Assembly: GCF_036057275.1 (NCBI RefSeq)
Contig: NZ_CP107945.1
Coordinates: 1,240,001 to 1,304,000 of the forward strand
Length of the DNA: 64,000 bases
Reading direction: 5' to 3'
Source of the DNA: Streptomyces sp. NBC_00390
Lineage (GTDB): Bacteria; Actinomycetota; Actinomycetes; Streptomycetales; Streptomycetaceae
Shown piece by piece: positions 52,634-62,269 of the stretch (position 1 is its first letter; each line of letters opens with the position of its first letter). The position numbers and the translations under genes were made by a program. The notes beneath the pieces are model-generated. The model searched no databases, was not told the DNA's origin, and saw only the letters and a list, made by a program, of their open reading frames with translations.

Positions 52634-53571
52634 TCAGGCTCGCGTATCAGCCAGCCAGACCGCGACGTTCTCGGCGATGGGCTGACCCGTATCCAGCTGG
52701 ATGAAGCCGAACTGCCCGCCCTGATTGCACTCGAGGAACCACCAGGTGCCGTCGCCGTCCTCGGCGAAATCGAAGGCGCCGTACGCGAGTTGGGCGAGGG
52801 ACATGTAGGCGCGGACCGCCTCCGTGATGCGGGGCGGTACCTCCGCCGGGGCCCAGGCACCGCCGTGGTCGGTGAAACGCCCGTCCACCTGGTCGGGGTC
52901 AGCAGCCTTCCGGGCAGCGAACACCTCGTCCCCGACACAGGTAAGCCGGATGTCCGCATGCTTGGGTACGCACTGCTGAAGGAGGGTGGGGCCGGCTGCC
53001 ACTCCTGCGAAGTCTGCATCCGGCTCGATGCGGGTGGTGGGTAGCGCCATCGGCGGGTCGCTGGGATGCGCTCCCGAAACCGGCTTCACGACGAGGTCCC
53101 GGTACCGGGCTGCGAACTCGCGTGCAACGTTTGGAAAGGTGGTGATCAACGTGGGAGGACCGCGAAGCCGCTCCGGTGGGCGACGCGCAGCTGCCACGGT
53201 TTCCAGCGGGCCTGCACGGCCGCGGAAGGGTGGTTCATCCAGCGCACACCCGTGCAGTTCAGCGTTCCGTACAGCGCCTGTGAGGACTCGGTCGTAAGCC
53301 ATTCGGACTGATGCGCGGCGTGGGCGGCGGGCCTTCCGGGTCTGCGTACCCATATCGAGCGCAGTCCGCTCATGCTCATCACACGGCCACCGGCCGACAG
53401 GTACCCGTGGACGTCACCCTCGGCGTATTCGACGGACAGAGCGGCCTGGCCGGGCAGATCGGCGGGGTCCAGGCGTACGACCGGGACGTCCATGTCGTGC
53501 AGTGCGGACACCACCATGTCGGCGGTCACGTCCTCTGCGCAGGTCAGTACGAGCACCGTCATGAGGCCCAT
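52634..53571 (-). pseudogene. tgmB: ATP-grasp graspetide synthetase TgmB, frameshifted
   Basis: Starts at ATG 53571, overlapping the tgmA stop (TGATG). Residues 1-~140 are the N-terminal domain (MTVLVLTCAEDVTADMVV, SIWVRRPGRP, NCTGVRWMNHPSAA). Near 53155 one base is missing and the frame moves. The ATP-grasp domain then continues PPTLITTFPNVAREFAARYR, DLVVKPVSG (ATP-binding Lys), AYGAFDFAEDG and WFLECNQGGQFGFI (Mg-binding Glu and Asn). The enzyme would form ester or amide cross-links in TgmA. With the indel it is inactive unless the sequence is wrong. Confidence 0.85.
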
Positions 53572-53762
53572 CAATCGTCGAAGTGCGTTTGGGAACCGGC
53601 GGTGGACGTGGTGGTGCCGCACGCCAGCAGCAGGTCGCGGTCGCCGATGGCCGGGCGCCCATCGGGCAGGACGTTCAATTGACGCGTGGGGTCATAGGCG
53701 TAAGGGACCACGGTCGGCGGGCGCACGGCGGGACGGGCGTAGTTCAGTGCGAAGGGTCTCAT
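53571..53762 (-). CDS. tgmA: Graspetide precursor TgmA
   Basis: 63 residues from ATG 53762. A conserved leader PFALNYARPAVRPPTVVPYA, then LNVLPDGRPAIGDRDLLLA, and the core GTTTSTAGSQTHFDD with Thr/Ser donors and Asp acceptors for side-chain cross-links. This matches the family of ATP-grasp-modified RiPPs typical of Streptomyces (TIGR04186-like). It is coupled to tgmB. The usual third gene, the methyltransferase tgmC, is not present downstream. Confidence 0.9.
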   Translation of the reverse strand: MRPFALNYARPAVRPPTVVPYAYDPTRQLNVLPDGRPAIGDRDLLLACGTTTSTAGSQTHFDD

Positions 53763-53889
53763 TATGTCTCCTCTTGCGTGCCGGGTAGGGCGGCAGGCTC
53801 CGAACTGCTCATCGGACAGGGGGCGTTGAAGGGGTTGCGGCATGTGGTCATGTGTCGTCCCGGTCGGGAGACGGCAGTTGGATCATCGA

Positions 53890-54720
53890 CAACGATCGGG
53901 GCTGCGCGCAGCCATCGATAACGTCCTTTCCGCCCGCAACGAAGCCGCTGATATCCGGGCCCGCCGAGTGGGCAGCGAGTACGGCTTCGCCAAGCACGCC
54001 GCCGGGGGAGGTACTGCCGGCGACGTGGCGCGCCGCTCGAAGTGCAGGTGGGGCCTGGTGACATTGCCGGTGGCGCCGGAGAGTGCGATGCGCTCGCCCT
54101 TCTCCACGGTGGCGCCCGATGACACATCGAGAAGGGGCAGGTGCGCGTACTGCGTGTACTCGCTGTCGTCGTGCTTGATGACGGGCTCCTAGCCGAACGC
54201 GTCGTCCCGGCCCGTCGAGACCACGGTGTCGCCGTGGCTGCCCTTACGGTGGTGCCGAACGGCACGGCGAAGTCCTGGCCGGTGCGGCCGCTGGATCGGA
54301 GGTCGCCGCTGTCTGCGAAGCCGGCGGTCAGGGTGCCGCCGTCGGCCGGGAGTACGGCGGTCGGGGCCGCCTCCTCCGTGTTCGAGCCGTACGATGCCTG
54401 GGTCGCCGTCGTGGTGCCGGTATCGGTGTCGGAAGGGCCGTCGGGCGTCAGCTTCAGTCCGATCGACAGCAGGTCCGGGTCGTCGCCCATGACGGACTTG
54501 TTGTCCTCATAGAGCTGCTGCCGGCCACCCTCAACGCCTGGTCCTCCGCGATGGCGGACCGAGAGTCGCCGCAGGCGACGGTGTGGGTATCGCCGTCACC
54601 GTCCAGAGCATTGGCGGTGCCGGTTCCGATGAAAGGCAGCGCGAGGGTCGCCCCGACGGCGAAGGCGCGGCTGACGAACTCCGGGTGGCGGTCCGGGGGT
54701 GTGGGACGCGGCGTCGTCCG
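53890..54720 (-). pseudogene. M23 (LysM) peptidase, broken by frameshifts
   Basis: Coding sequence in several frames: near 54600 an Ala-rich N-terminus, near 54490 DDPDLLSIGLKLTPDG (a LysM-type linker), near 54300 SSGRTGQDFAVPFGTTVRAA with the H/D region of M23 peptidases. In another frame come [20 protein letters not shown] and RPHLHFE (metal-binding His-x-His). At least two frameshifts separate these parts. Intact homologues are secreted cell-wall endopeptidases. It lies just upstream of tgmA. Confidence 0.7.
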
Positions 54721-54734
54721 ACTGCAGATATCAA

Positions 54735-55376
54735 GGTGGCTCCGTACTCCGAACGCCTGCGAGGTGAGCTGTCGGGTTCGGGCTGGAGAGTCGCCCGGCC
54801 GTGGTTCTCACGGCTTCACCCCAAGCCGCCCGGGTACGCGTTGTCCCGTACGGCGCAAGTGGGTCCCCCGCTCCTGCCTGGCGGTGTGGTGATGTGCTGC
54901 CGCGTGCCGGGGGCAGGATTCGGCGGTCCGGCCACGCGGTGTTCGACTTCTCCGAACGCCGAGCACGTTAGGGGGACCTTGCGCTCGAGCACAAGGTTTC
55001 CACAAGCGGAGTCTCATCAAGTGGCTTTTCCTACAGGGAAGTTCGTGATAGGTAGGCCCGGTACCCCAGGTAAAGGGGGATGCGTGCACGCGTTTGCGTG
55101 TCAGCAATCCAGGCTGCTATGACAGTGCCGACCCGCGACGACAGCGTGTATGGCGGGCCGCCATCGGCTGCGTCGAGCACGACACCCCGGTGCTTTCGGG
55201 CGCGCCGCGCGACAAGCTGCTGCTCGGCACCACCGATGCCGGTGACGACGCGCTGCGTGAGGTGCTCGAGACCACGCGTCTCGAGGGCCTCGTTGCCGCG
55301 CGGATTGCGACGGCAGTAGTGATCGCGGGAACTGGCTGACTGCGTCCAGCCGACGGTGCCGTGTGGTGACGCACTC
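54735..55376. other. Gene-poor region
   Basis: No convincing gene. Plus-strand sequence at 55130-55320 (RVWRAAIGCVEHDTPVLSGA, then LLGTTDAGDDALREVLE) has some coding character but no start and no family I can name. Confidence 0.35.
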
Positions 55377-55640
55377 TCATCCCTCCTTCGGCGTGTGAGA
55401 CCGGCACCGCAGGCGGCGGTCAGTCCGTGGTGGGTGCCAGTGGCCGGCAAGTACGGTCAGGATCCGCGCCGCCTGGACGACTGACGCGGCCAGCACGAGG
55501 GAGCTCACCAGGACAAGCATCCCCGTGGTCGGGCCGGGAGCCGACCGCAGCCCGTGGGACAGGGCGCCCATCAAGAGCACCGCGGTGGCGGTGAGCATCC
55601 AGAACCACCGTCGTGCGCGCCGTACGGCAGGGGTGTCCAT
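55377..55640 (-). CDS. Small membrane protein after cytochrome b gene
   Basis: 87 residues from ATG 55640, overlapping the cytochrome b stop (TGATG). Two membrane helices (WFWMLTATAVLLMGALSHGL and GMLVLVSSLVLAASVVQAAR) and a basic tail. Probably a small subunit or assembly partner of the cytochrome complex. Family not recognised. Confidence 0.55.
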   Translation of the reverse strand: MDTPAVRRARRWFWMLTATAVLLMGALSHGLRSAPGPTTGMLVLVSSLVLAASVVQAARILTVLAGHWHPPRTDRRLRCRSHTPKEG

Positions 55641-56487
55641 CAGTGTCCCTTCGGGCTGGTCATCCACACCTGGACCGTGATGGCGACAAGAGCGAGCAGC
55701 AGCACGGCGGCCACGCCGAGGGCGAGCTTGCGCTCGCGCCATCGCCGCTTGGGACTCCGGTCGAGGAACGGCACCAGGAAGATCAGCCCGAACACGCCTG
55801 CGATGACGTACGCGATCGAGGCGACCCCGAAGCACTCCTCCATGGGGAAGAACCACCAGAACATCCACAGCGGGCGGGTGACCTCGATCTCCTCGACCGG
55901 CGTCGGGCCGACGACCGGTGGTACGAGCACGCCAAGGACGGCAACACGCCCAGCAGCATCAGGCCGAACGCGGCCACCCGCTTCAGGTGCGCGGTGAACG
56001 GCTCGAGTGTCTCCACCTCGGGCACCGGGATCTCGGGATGCGGTGAGATCTGGTGCCGTTTGACCAGCAGCGCGTGCCACACGAACAGCAGCAGGACCAG
56101 ACCGGGAATGATCACCACATGCGCGCTGTACAGGCGCAGCAGAATCGGCACCCGGTCGGTCAGCTCCCCGGTGAACCAGATCCCGGCCCCGCCGAGCAGC
56201 TCGGCCACGTCCAGGTTGTGGATCAGTGCCTCGTATCCCTCCTGGTCCCACTTCAGGACGGTGCCGGTGAACACGGCGAGGAAGGTGAGCAGGAACATCG
56301 CGGCGCCCAGCACCCAATTGCCCTCACGCGGCTTCTTGTACGAGGCGTGGAAGAACACCCGCAGCAGGTGCAGCAGGGCGAAGACGAACATCGCTTGCGC
56401 CGCCCAGTAGTGCAGGGCGCGGGCGAAGCCGCCGAGCCAGACGTCGCTCACCAGATCGCGCACCGAGTGGTTGGCGTCCTCCGGGAG
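55640..56487 (-). pseudogene. Cytochrome b (bc complex-like), 5'-truncated and frameshifted
   Basis: Starts in mid-protein with SVRDLVSDVWLGGFARALHYW and LLHLLRVFFHASYKKPREGN (heme-ligand His region), then LTFLAVFTGTVLKWDQEGYE and SAHVVIIPGLVLLLFVWHAL (second His pair). Near 55940 a frameshift occurs, and the frame resumes as PVVGPTPVEEIEVTRPLWMF with two further helices to the end. The first ~60 residues are replaced by a recombinase fragment on the other strand. A quinol-oxidising membrane cytochrome that is no longer functional. Confidence 0.75.
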
Positions 56488-57030
56488 GCCCTCTACCCCG
56501 GCCTCACCCACCCGCGCACCGTCTACCTGCGCGAAGACGACGTCTGCCGGGCCCTGGACCGGTGGATCGCCCGGGCCTTCGTCCCCGACCGGCTCACCGC
56601 CACCATTGATGCGCTCGCCCTCGCCGGCGCCGCAGCGATCACCGGAGAGACTCACACACCGGAGCAGACGCAGGCACGCCAAGCAATCAAGGACTGCGAG
56701 CGACGGCTCGCCCGCTATCAAGCCGCCCTCGACGCCGGCGCCGACCCCCTGGTCGTCACCCAATGGATCAACGAGGCACAGAAGGACAAAGAGGCGGCGC
56801 GAAAGAAGCTCGACGCCCTTCCCACCACCACTCGCAAGAAGGGAGCTCCACTCGACGCGCAGCAGATCCGGGAGATCGCTGAGAGCCTTGGAGATATTGC
56901 GCAGCGCATCCAGACAGCCGACACCGACAAGAAAGGCCCCCTCTACGAAGCCCTAGGCATCACCGTCAGTTATGAACACGAGAAGAGGACCGCGACCGTC
57001 AGGTCGAGGCCCTCATCTGCGTATCGTCAA
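56488..57030 (+). pseudogene. C-terminal fragment of a serine recombinase/integrase
   Basis: About 180 residues: THPRTVYLREDDVCRALDRW, TATIDALALAGAAAI, a coiled-coil motif (QTQARQAIKDCERRLARYQA, EAQKDKEAARKKLDALP) and the end YEALGITVSYEHEKRTATVR. This is the C-terminal zinc/coiled-coil part of large serine recombinases. The catalytic N-terminus is missing, replaced by cytochrome b sequence. It runs straight up to tRNA-Leu. Confidence 0.7.
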
Positions 57031-57033
57031 TGG

Positions 57034-57121
57034 TGGTGTCCGAGGGGGGACTTGAACCCCCACGCCCGATAAAGGGCACTAGCACCTCAAGCTAGCGCGT
57101 CTGCCATTCCGCCACCCGGAC
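57034..57121 (-). tRNA. tRNA-Leu (GAG)
   Basis: 88 bases including encoded CCA. Acceptor stem GTCCGGG/CTCGGAC, anticodon stem CTAGC/GCTAG with loop TTGAGGT (anticodon GAG), a long class II variable arm (TGCCCTTTATCGGGCGT) and T-loop GGTTCAAGTCC. It sits at the end of the recombinase fragment, a usual attachment site for integrated elements. Confidence 0.95.
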
Positions 57122-57298
57122 CAGGTGTTGTCGCACCGGAGAGTGATCCCCGGCGGCGACATGGACAACAATACCAGGGGTTTGAGGTGCCCCTCACCTG
57201 CATATCCGGTGGTCAGTGGGGTGCGCAGGGACCTCCGGAGCAGGGTGCGCACAGCGTGTACCGGTGCATATGCGTTGCGTGAGACTACCGTCGGGTGC

Positions 57299-58609
57299 GT
57301 GAGTGATGGCAGCTATCGACGACCCAGGGCGCTCTCCCCTCTGCGTGAGCATCTGCGGGACACCTTCTGGTTCGCGCCCACCCTGGCACTTGTGCTCGTC
57401 TGCGTGCTGTGGTGGGCCGCCGACTCTCTCGACGCCCTGATCCTGGACTCTCTCCAGGAGGCCGGGCAGTACGACGACGTCCACTACCTCACCGGGATCG
57501 CCGAGGACGCGAAGACGATCGTCACCACGATCAGCGCGGCAATGATGACCTTCATCGGTGTCGTCTTCAGCATCTCGCTGGTGGCCGTGCAGATGGCCGC
57601 CGGGAACTTCAGCCCCCGTGTCGTACGGATCTTCATCCGGAGCCGGATCAGCAAGCTCACCTTCTCGGTGTTCCTGGCGACGTTCCTGCTGTCGCTGCTG
57701 GTGCTGACGGCGTACGACAGCGAGAGTGATCCGGCGCTGGTGAAATCAGTCCCGCTGGTGCAGAGCGCGCTGACACTGCTCATGGTGGCGCTCAGCCTGC
57801 TGCTGTTCATCGCCTATGTGACGCAGACGCTGCAGCTGATGAAGGTGGGACCCGTGGTGGAGCGGGTGACCAAGGAGTCGCTCCATGTGCTGGCCAAGAT
57901 GCCGGTGCAGGCGGCGGAGGGGGAGCCGCTGGCCGCCGAGGTCGCCAGGGTGAACCATCAAGGGCGGTCCGGGACGCTGCGGGATGTGCACGTGGCGCGG
58001 CTGGTACGCATCGCGCGGCGCCGCGGGGTCGTACTGCGGCTGATCCCCCGGATCGGGGACTTCGTGGTGCCGGGGATGCCGGTGATCGCCGTGCACGGGG
58101 AGCCGGGGCACGTGCCGGTCCGGTGGGCCCTGCGGTCCACCGTGTCGGTCGGGGTGGAGCGTACGTTCCACCAGGATCTCGGGTTCGGGCTGCGGCAGCT
58201 GTCCGACATCGCGCTGCGGGCGCTCTCGCCGGCCGTGAACGACCCGACCACCGCCGTGCAGTGCCTGGACCGGATCGTGCTGTTCCTGGCGATGGTCTCG
58301 AACCGGCCTCTTGGAGCCGTGCACCACCGGGACAGCAAGGGGGTGGTTCGGCTGGTGCAGGACGTGCCCGAGTGGGGCGATCTCGTCGATCTCGGGTTCA
58401 CGGAGATCCGGGGGTGCGCCGTGGGGAGCCCGCAGGTGTCCCGGCGCATGGTGGCCGGGATCGACGATCTGCTGCGGTTCGTCCCTGCCGAGCGGCGGGA
58501 ACCGCTGAAGCGGCATCGGGCGCTGCTCGTGCAGGCCGTGGAGAGGACCGTGCCGGAGGCGGCCGAGCGCGCTTTCGCGCTGGAGCCCGACCGCCAGGGC
58601 ATCGGATAG
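57299..58609 (+). CDS. DUF2254 family membrane protein
   Basis: 436 residues from GTG 57299. Four membrane helices: FAPTLALVLVCVLWWAADSL, TISAAMMTFIGVVFSISLVA, LTFSVFLATFLLSLLVLTAY and ALTLLMVALSLLLFIAYVTQ. A large cytoplasmic domain follows (RSTVSVGVERTFHQDLGFGL, ALSPAVNDPTTAVQCLDRIV). The family signature LSPAVNDPxTA is present. Function unknown. Intact and close to the family norm of ~430. Confidence 0.9.
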   Translation: MSDGSYRRPRALSPLREHLRDTFWFAPTLALVLVCVLWWAADSLDALILDSLQEAGQYDDVHYLTGIAEDAKTIVTTISAAMMTFIGVVFSISLVAVQMAAGNFSPRVVRIFIRSRISKLTFSVFLATFLLSLLVLTAYDSESDPALVKSVPLVQSALTLLMVALSLLLFIAYVTQTLQLMKVGPVVERVTKESLHVLAKMPVQAAEGEPLAAEVARVNHQGRSGTLRDVHVARLVRIARRRGVVLRLIPRIGDFVVPGMPVIAVHGEPGHVPVRWALRSTVSVGVERTFHQDLGFGLRQLSDIALRALSPAVNDPTTAVQCLDRIVLFLAMVSNRPLGAVHHRDSKGVVRLVQDVPEWGDLVDLGFTEIRGCAVGSPQVSRRMVAGIDDLLRFVPAERREPLKRHRALLVQAVERTVPEAAERAFALEPDRQGIG

Positions 58610-58657
58610 GGACCTCATGAGGATTGCGCAGAGGTACTCGTAGAGGGGGACTGTGTA

Positions 58658-60199
58658 TTACGCGTTGAGCTGGTACTCGGGGAAGTTGCCCGGCAGCCGC
58701 TCCCCCGCCGGGCCGTCCGTCACCGCGCGGACCAGCAGTTCGCCGCCGACGAACGCGCCCCGCCAGGACGCGCCGAAGCCGCCGAACAACTCCTCGCGGT
58801 CGCCGCGGGAACGCGGCTTGCCGTGCCCGGTCTTGAAGGCGCGGATCTGCGGGGCGAGGCGCTCGAACGTTGCCGGGTCGTCCGTCGACAGGGTCGCGAC
58901 GAGGGCGCCGTTGGAGGCGTTCATCGCGGCGAGGAGTTCCGCCTCCGTGTCGACCAGGACGATGGTGTCGACCGGGCCGAAGGGTTCCGCGTGGTGCAGC
59001 GGGGAGGACGGGGGCGGGTTGAGGAGGGTGACGGGTGGGAGGTAGGCGGAGGTGTCCTGGCCCTCGAGGAAGTGGCCGTCGGTCAGCGAGCCCCGGTGGA
59101 GCGGGACGGCGCCGCGGTCGATGGCCTCGGCCACCTGGTCGGCGAGTTCCTTGGCCTTGGCGGCGTTGATGAGCGGGCCGAAGTCCAGGGTGGGCAGTGG
59201 GTCTGCCGGGTTCTCGACCGCGAGGGGGTGGCCGATGCGGATGTCGCGTACGGCGGGGAGGTAGGCGGCCAGGAAGTCCGCGAACGCCTCGCGCTGGACG
59301 ACGAAGCGCGGGTACGCCGTACAGCGCTGCTTGCCGTAGTCGAACAGCTTGGGGATCACCGCGGTCAGGGCCGGCCAGTCGGTGTGGTGCCAGATGCCCC
59401 AGGTGTTGAGGCCCTCCTGCTCCAGGATGTGGCGCTTGCCGAGGTCGGCGACGGCGGTGGCGATACGGGCGCCGGTGTCGCGGCCGCCGACGAAGGAGAC
59501 GCAGCCGATCTCCGGGGAGCGGACCAGGGCCTCGGACAGTTCGCCGCCGCTGCCGCTGACCAGGGTGACGGGGATGCCCTCGCGGGCCGCCAGCGCGCAG
59601 GCCAGGGTGAGGCAGGCGACGCCGCCGTCGGTCGGGGTCTTGGCGATGACCGCGTTGCCGGCCAGGGCCTGCACCAGCATGGCGTGGACCAGGACGGACA
59701 TCGGGTAGTTCCAGCTGGCGATGTTGGAGACGGGGCCGTCCAGCGGGGAGCGGCCCTCGAGCATGGGCTCGATGCCCTCGACGTACCAGCGCACTCCGTC
59801 GATCGCACGGTCGACGTCGGCCTGGGCGAGCCGCCAGGGCTTGCCGATCTCCCAGACGAGAAGCAGGGCGAGCAGTTCGCGCTGTTCGGTCAGGGCGTCG
59901 AGGGCCGCGGCGACGCGGGCGCGGCGCTCGGGCAGGGGCACGTGCCGCCAGGCGCGGTGCTGGTCGAGCGAGGCGCGTACGGCCTGCTGGGCGGTGGCCG
60001 AGTCCAGGCGGGGCGGGCCGGCAATGGGGCTGAGGTCGATCGGGCTGGTGGCGGGCAGGGCCCGGCCGTCGGCGTGCCACTGGGCACCCCAGAGGTTGAG
60101 GACGCGGTCGTCGCGGAAGGATTCCGGCGCGGCGGCGATACAGCGCTGCCAGGCGTCGGACCAGGCGGTGCCCGGCTTGAGGAGGAGGGTGGATGCCAT
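58658..60199 (-). CDS. Aldehyde dehydrogenase family protein
   Basis: 513 residues from ATG 60199. Rossmann/NAD region AGNAVIAKTPTDGGVACLTL, then VSFVGGRDTGARIA, the Glu-containing ILEQEGLNTWGIW, the active-site Cys in GKQRCTAYPRFVV, and the end PFGPVDTIVLVDT. The motif order matches phenylacetic-acid-type (PaaN-like) aldehyde dehydrogenases. It oxidises an aldehyde to an acid with NAD(P). Monocistronic. Confidence 0.87.
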   Translation of the reverse strand: MASTLLLKPGTAWSDAWQRCIAAAPESFRDDRVLNLWGAQWHADGRALPATSPIDLSPIAGPPRLDSATAQQAVRASLDQHRAWRHVPLPERRARVAAALDALTEQRELLALLLVWEIGKPWRLAQADVDRAIDGVRWYVEGIEPMLEGRSPLDGPVSNIASWNYPMSVLVHAMLVQALAGNAVIAKTPTDGGVACLTLACALAAREGIPVTLVSGSGGELSEALVRSPEIGCVSFVGGRDTGARIATAVADLGKRHILEQEGLNTWGIWHHTDWPALTAVIPKLFDYGKQRCTAYPRFVVQREAFADFLAAYLPAVRDIRIGHPLAVENPADPLPTLDFGPLINAAKAKELADQVAEAIDRGAVPLHRGSLTDGHFLEGQDTSAYLPPVTLLNPPPSSPLHHAEPFGPVDTIVLVDTEAELLAAMNASNGALVATLSTDDPATFERLAPQIRAFKTGHGKPRSRGDREELFGGFGASWRGAFVGGELLVRAVTDGPAGERLPGNFPEYQLNA

Positions 60200-60355
60200 G
60201 ATGTGGTCTCCGCTCGATCGGGGCGGGAGGGTGGCCATCACGAAATGAGCGGGCGGCCGGCTCGCACACGCCGGTCCGCCCCCATGAGATTCGCCCGAAG
60301 CGTTACCTGTAAGTAACAGGCTTACTCACAACTGCCGCTGAATGAGTGAGAGTTC

Positions 60356-61060
60356 TCATCCCTCGGACTCGGCGCGACACGCGAGCACGAGGCGTGAGGT
60401 CTCGGTCGGCGTCGACCCGACCCGTACGCCCGCCGCTTCGAGCCCTTGGTGCTTGGCCTCGGCGGTACCGCTGGAGCCCGAGCCGATCGCACCCGCATGG
60501 CCCATCGTCCTGCCCCCCGAGGGCGGTGAAGCCTGCGATACAGCCGACGACGGGCTCGGTGATGTTCTCGGCGATGTACGCCGCTGCTGCGCGCTCCTCG
60601 GCGTCACCTCCGATCTCTCCGATGAGCACGATGAGGTCGGTGTCCGGGTCGTTCTCGAAGGCGGCGAGGCAGTCGATATGGCTTGTGCCGACGACCGGGT
60701 CGCCGCCGATGCCGACCGCGGACGAGAAGCCTATCTCGCGCGGCTCGTACATGAGTTGACAGGTGAGGGTGCCCGATTTCGATACGGGACCGATGCGGCC
60801 GGGCTTGGCGGCGATGCCACCGGGGATGTTGCCGGCATTGGACCTGCCGGGGCTGATCAGACCGGGGCAGTTGGGTCCGATGATGCGGGTGCGGTGCCGT
60901 GCCTGGCGGCGGACGTCCGGAGGGCGAACGCGTCGGCGTACGTATGGACACCAGGGGCTGGGACGCGGCGTGCACGCCCGACCGCGCATGGACGGGGATG
61001 CCCTCTGTGATGCGACGGCGAGCCCGATGCCCGCTTCGAGCGGCACCAGGTTTGTGGGGT
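60356..61060 (-). pseudogene. sucD: Succinyl-CoA ligase alpha subunit (sucD) remnant
   Basis: Fragments in several frames: ITEGIPVH near 61000, then a long correct stretch [55 protein letters not shown] (the loop before the phosphohistidine), then a frameshift near 60515 and [20 protein letters not shown] to the end. The N-terminal CoA-binding domain is lost. Since this TCA enzyme is essential in most strains, an intact copy must exist elsewhere; this one is a decayed paralog. Confidence 0.75.
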
Positions 61061-61132
61061 GCGGGCCGACGGGTGGCCGCGGCGGCCGGGACACCGGTCA
61101 CCGCGGCCACCCGGCCGTATGTCGCCCGCGCG

Positions 61133-61774
61133 TCAGGACAGTTCGCCGTCGTAGTCGGGCAGCTTGAAGGTGCGCTCGGCGTGGCCGCCCACCAGATCGG
61201 TGGTGTTGTTGCCGATGTTGGCGATGATCGTGTAGCCCTTGGCCTCGATCTCCGTCCGCTTCTCGGTCTTGTAGGCGCTGACCTCGTCGAAGAGGTCGGG
61301 CAGGTCGCGCACGTAGAGACCGTCGACCGGGTAGCCGGCCTTCTTCAGGTTCCAGTCGGTGAGCGAGTAGATGATGCCGGGACGGGCCGTGACGAAGAAG
61401 ATGGCGACGCCGCGGGAGTCCGCGTAGCGGGCCAGGTCGCGGACCTGCCGGACCGCGGGGGTCGGCAGCTCCCAGAAGTAGTGGAAGTCGGTCTCGAGCG
61501 AGGTGTTGTCGATGTCGAGGACGATCGCCTGCTTCTCGCCGGACGCGTTGGCCGTCCTCTGCTCGATGTAGGGGCGGGCGACGTCGATGACGGCTGCCAC
61601 GTCGCGCTGCCAGGTGGCGTAGTCGACGTCGGTCTTGAACGTGGACGCGGCGGCTGCGGTCTTGGGCGCAGCCGGAGCGGCGGTCTGGGCGGCCGTGGCC
61701 GCAGGGGCGGCCGTGGCGAGAGCCGCCACGGCGAGGGTGGCCGCGGTGCCCGTCCTCCATTGACGTGCATGCAT
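61133..61774 (-). CDS. Secreted HAD-family acid phosphatase
   Basis: 213 residues from ATG 61774. A signal peptide (ATLAVAALATAAPAATAA) is followed by an acid_phosphat_B/HAD fold: AIVLDIDNTSLETDFHYF (DxD, nucleophile Asp), VAIFFVTARPG (Thr motif), DLYVRDLP-type region and IIANIGNNTTDLVGG (metal-binding acidic residue). Streptomyces members are extracellular phosphatases that scavenge phosphate from organic esters. Monocistronic. Confidence 0.9.
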   Translation of the reverse strand: MHARQWRTGTAATLAVAALATAAPAATAAQTAAPAAPKTAAAASTFKTDVDYATWQRDVAAVIDVARPYIEQRTANASGEKQAIVLDIDNTSLETDFHYFWELPTPAVRQVRDLARYADSRGVAIFFVTARPGIIYSLTDWNLKKAGYPVDGLYVRDLPDLFDEVSAYKTEKRTEIEAKGYTIIANIGNNTTDLVGGHAERTFKLPDYDGELS

Positions 61775-62269
61775 GGGGGGTTCTCCTGGGTCTCGATGCT
61801 GCGCAGGGAAGAGCCCGTTCGTCGGGACGACGAACAGGCGTTGGCATGCTCGCGTCCAATGATGTACGGAATGAAACATTCCCTCTACTGGTCAGTAGCG
61901 TCAATTGGTTGGAGAGATGGCCGCGTTGACGTGCCGCTCCCATCGACGCTGATGCACCGACGGGAGCAGCACGCTCATATGCAGACGTTTCGTCAGCGTT
62001 TCAGCTACATGTCCGGCAGATGTCCTGTCGAGGTGTACTCGTGGATGACACGTCCACGCTTCGAGGTGACGGCCACGGCCACCGTCGCGCAGCAAGGTCA
62101 GCAACTCACCGGCTGCATCAACAAGATCAGCAACTCACCGGCTGCATCAAGTCGGGGACGTGCGCCGGGTCGGAGGGTGCAGCTGTGCCGACAGGCCCCG
62201 CCCGCCGCCGCACGGGGTCCGGCAGGCCAGTGCAGTTGCCTTGACGACCGCGCTGCTGAGCCCTGGGAG
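61775..62269. other. Intergenic region with short direct repeats
   Basis: About 500 bases without a gene; contains the 24-base direct repeats at 62098-62150. Confidence 0.4.
62098..62150. repeat. Two 24-bp direct repeats
   Basis: TCAGCAACTCACCGGCTGCA plus TCAA occurs at 62098-62121 and again at 62127-62150, exact copies with a 29-base period. Confidence 0.85.

Noticed and set aside
53146..53353. Programmed frameshift in tgmB
   Set aside because: There is no slippery heptamer or downstream structure at the switch point, and TgmB proteins are normally read in one frame. A simple indel is more likely.
61098..61943. 281-codon minus-strand frame overlapping the HAD phosphatase
   Set aside because: Frame-shifted reading of the phosphatase gene; Arg/Gly-rich nonsense.
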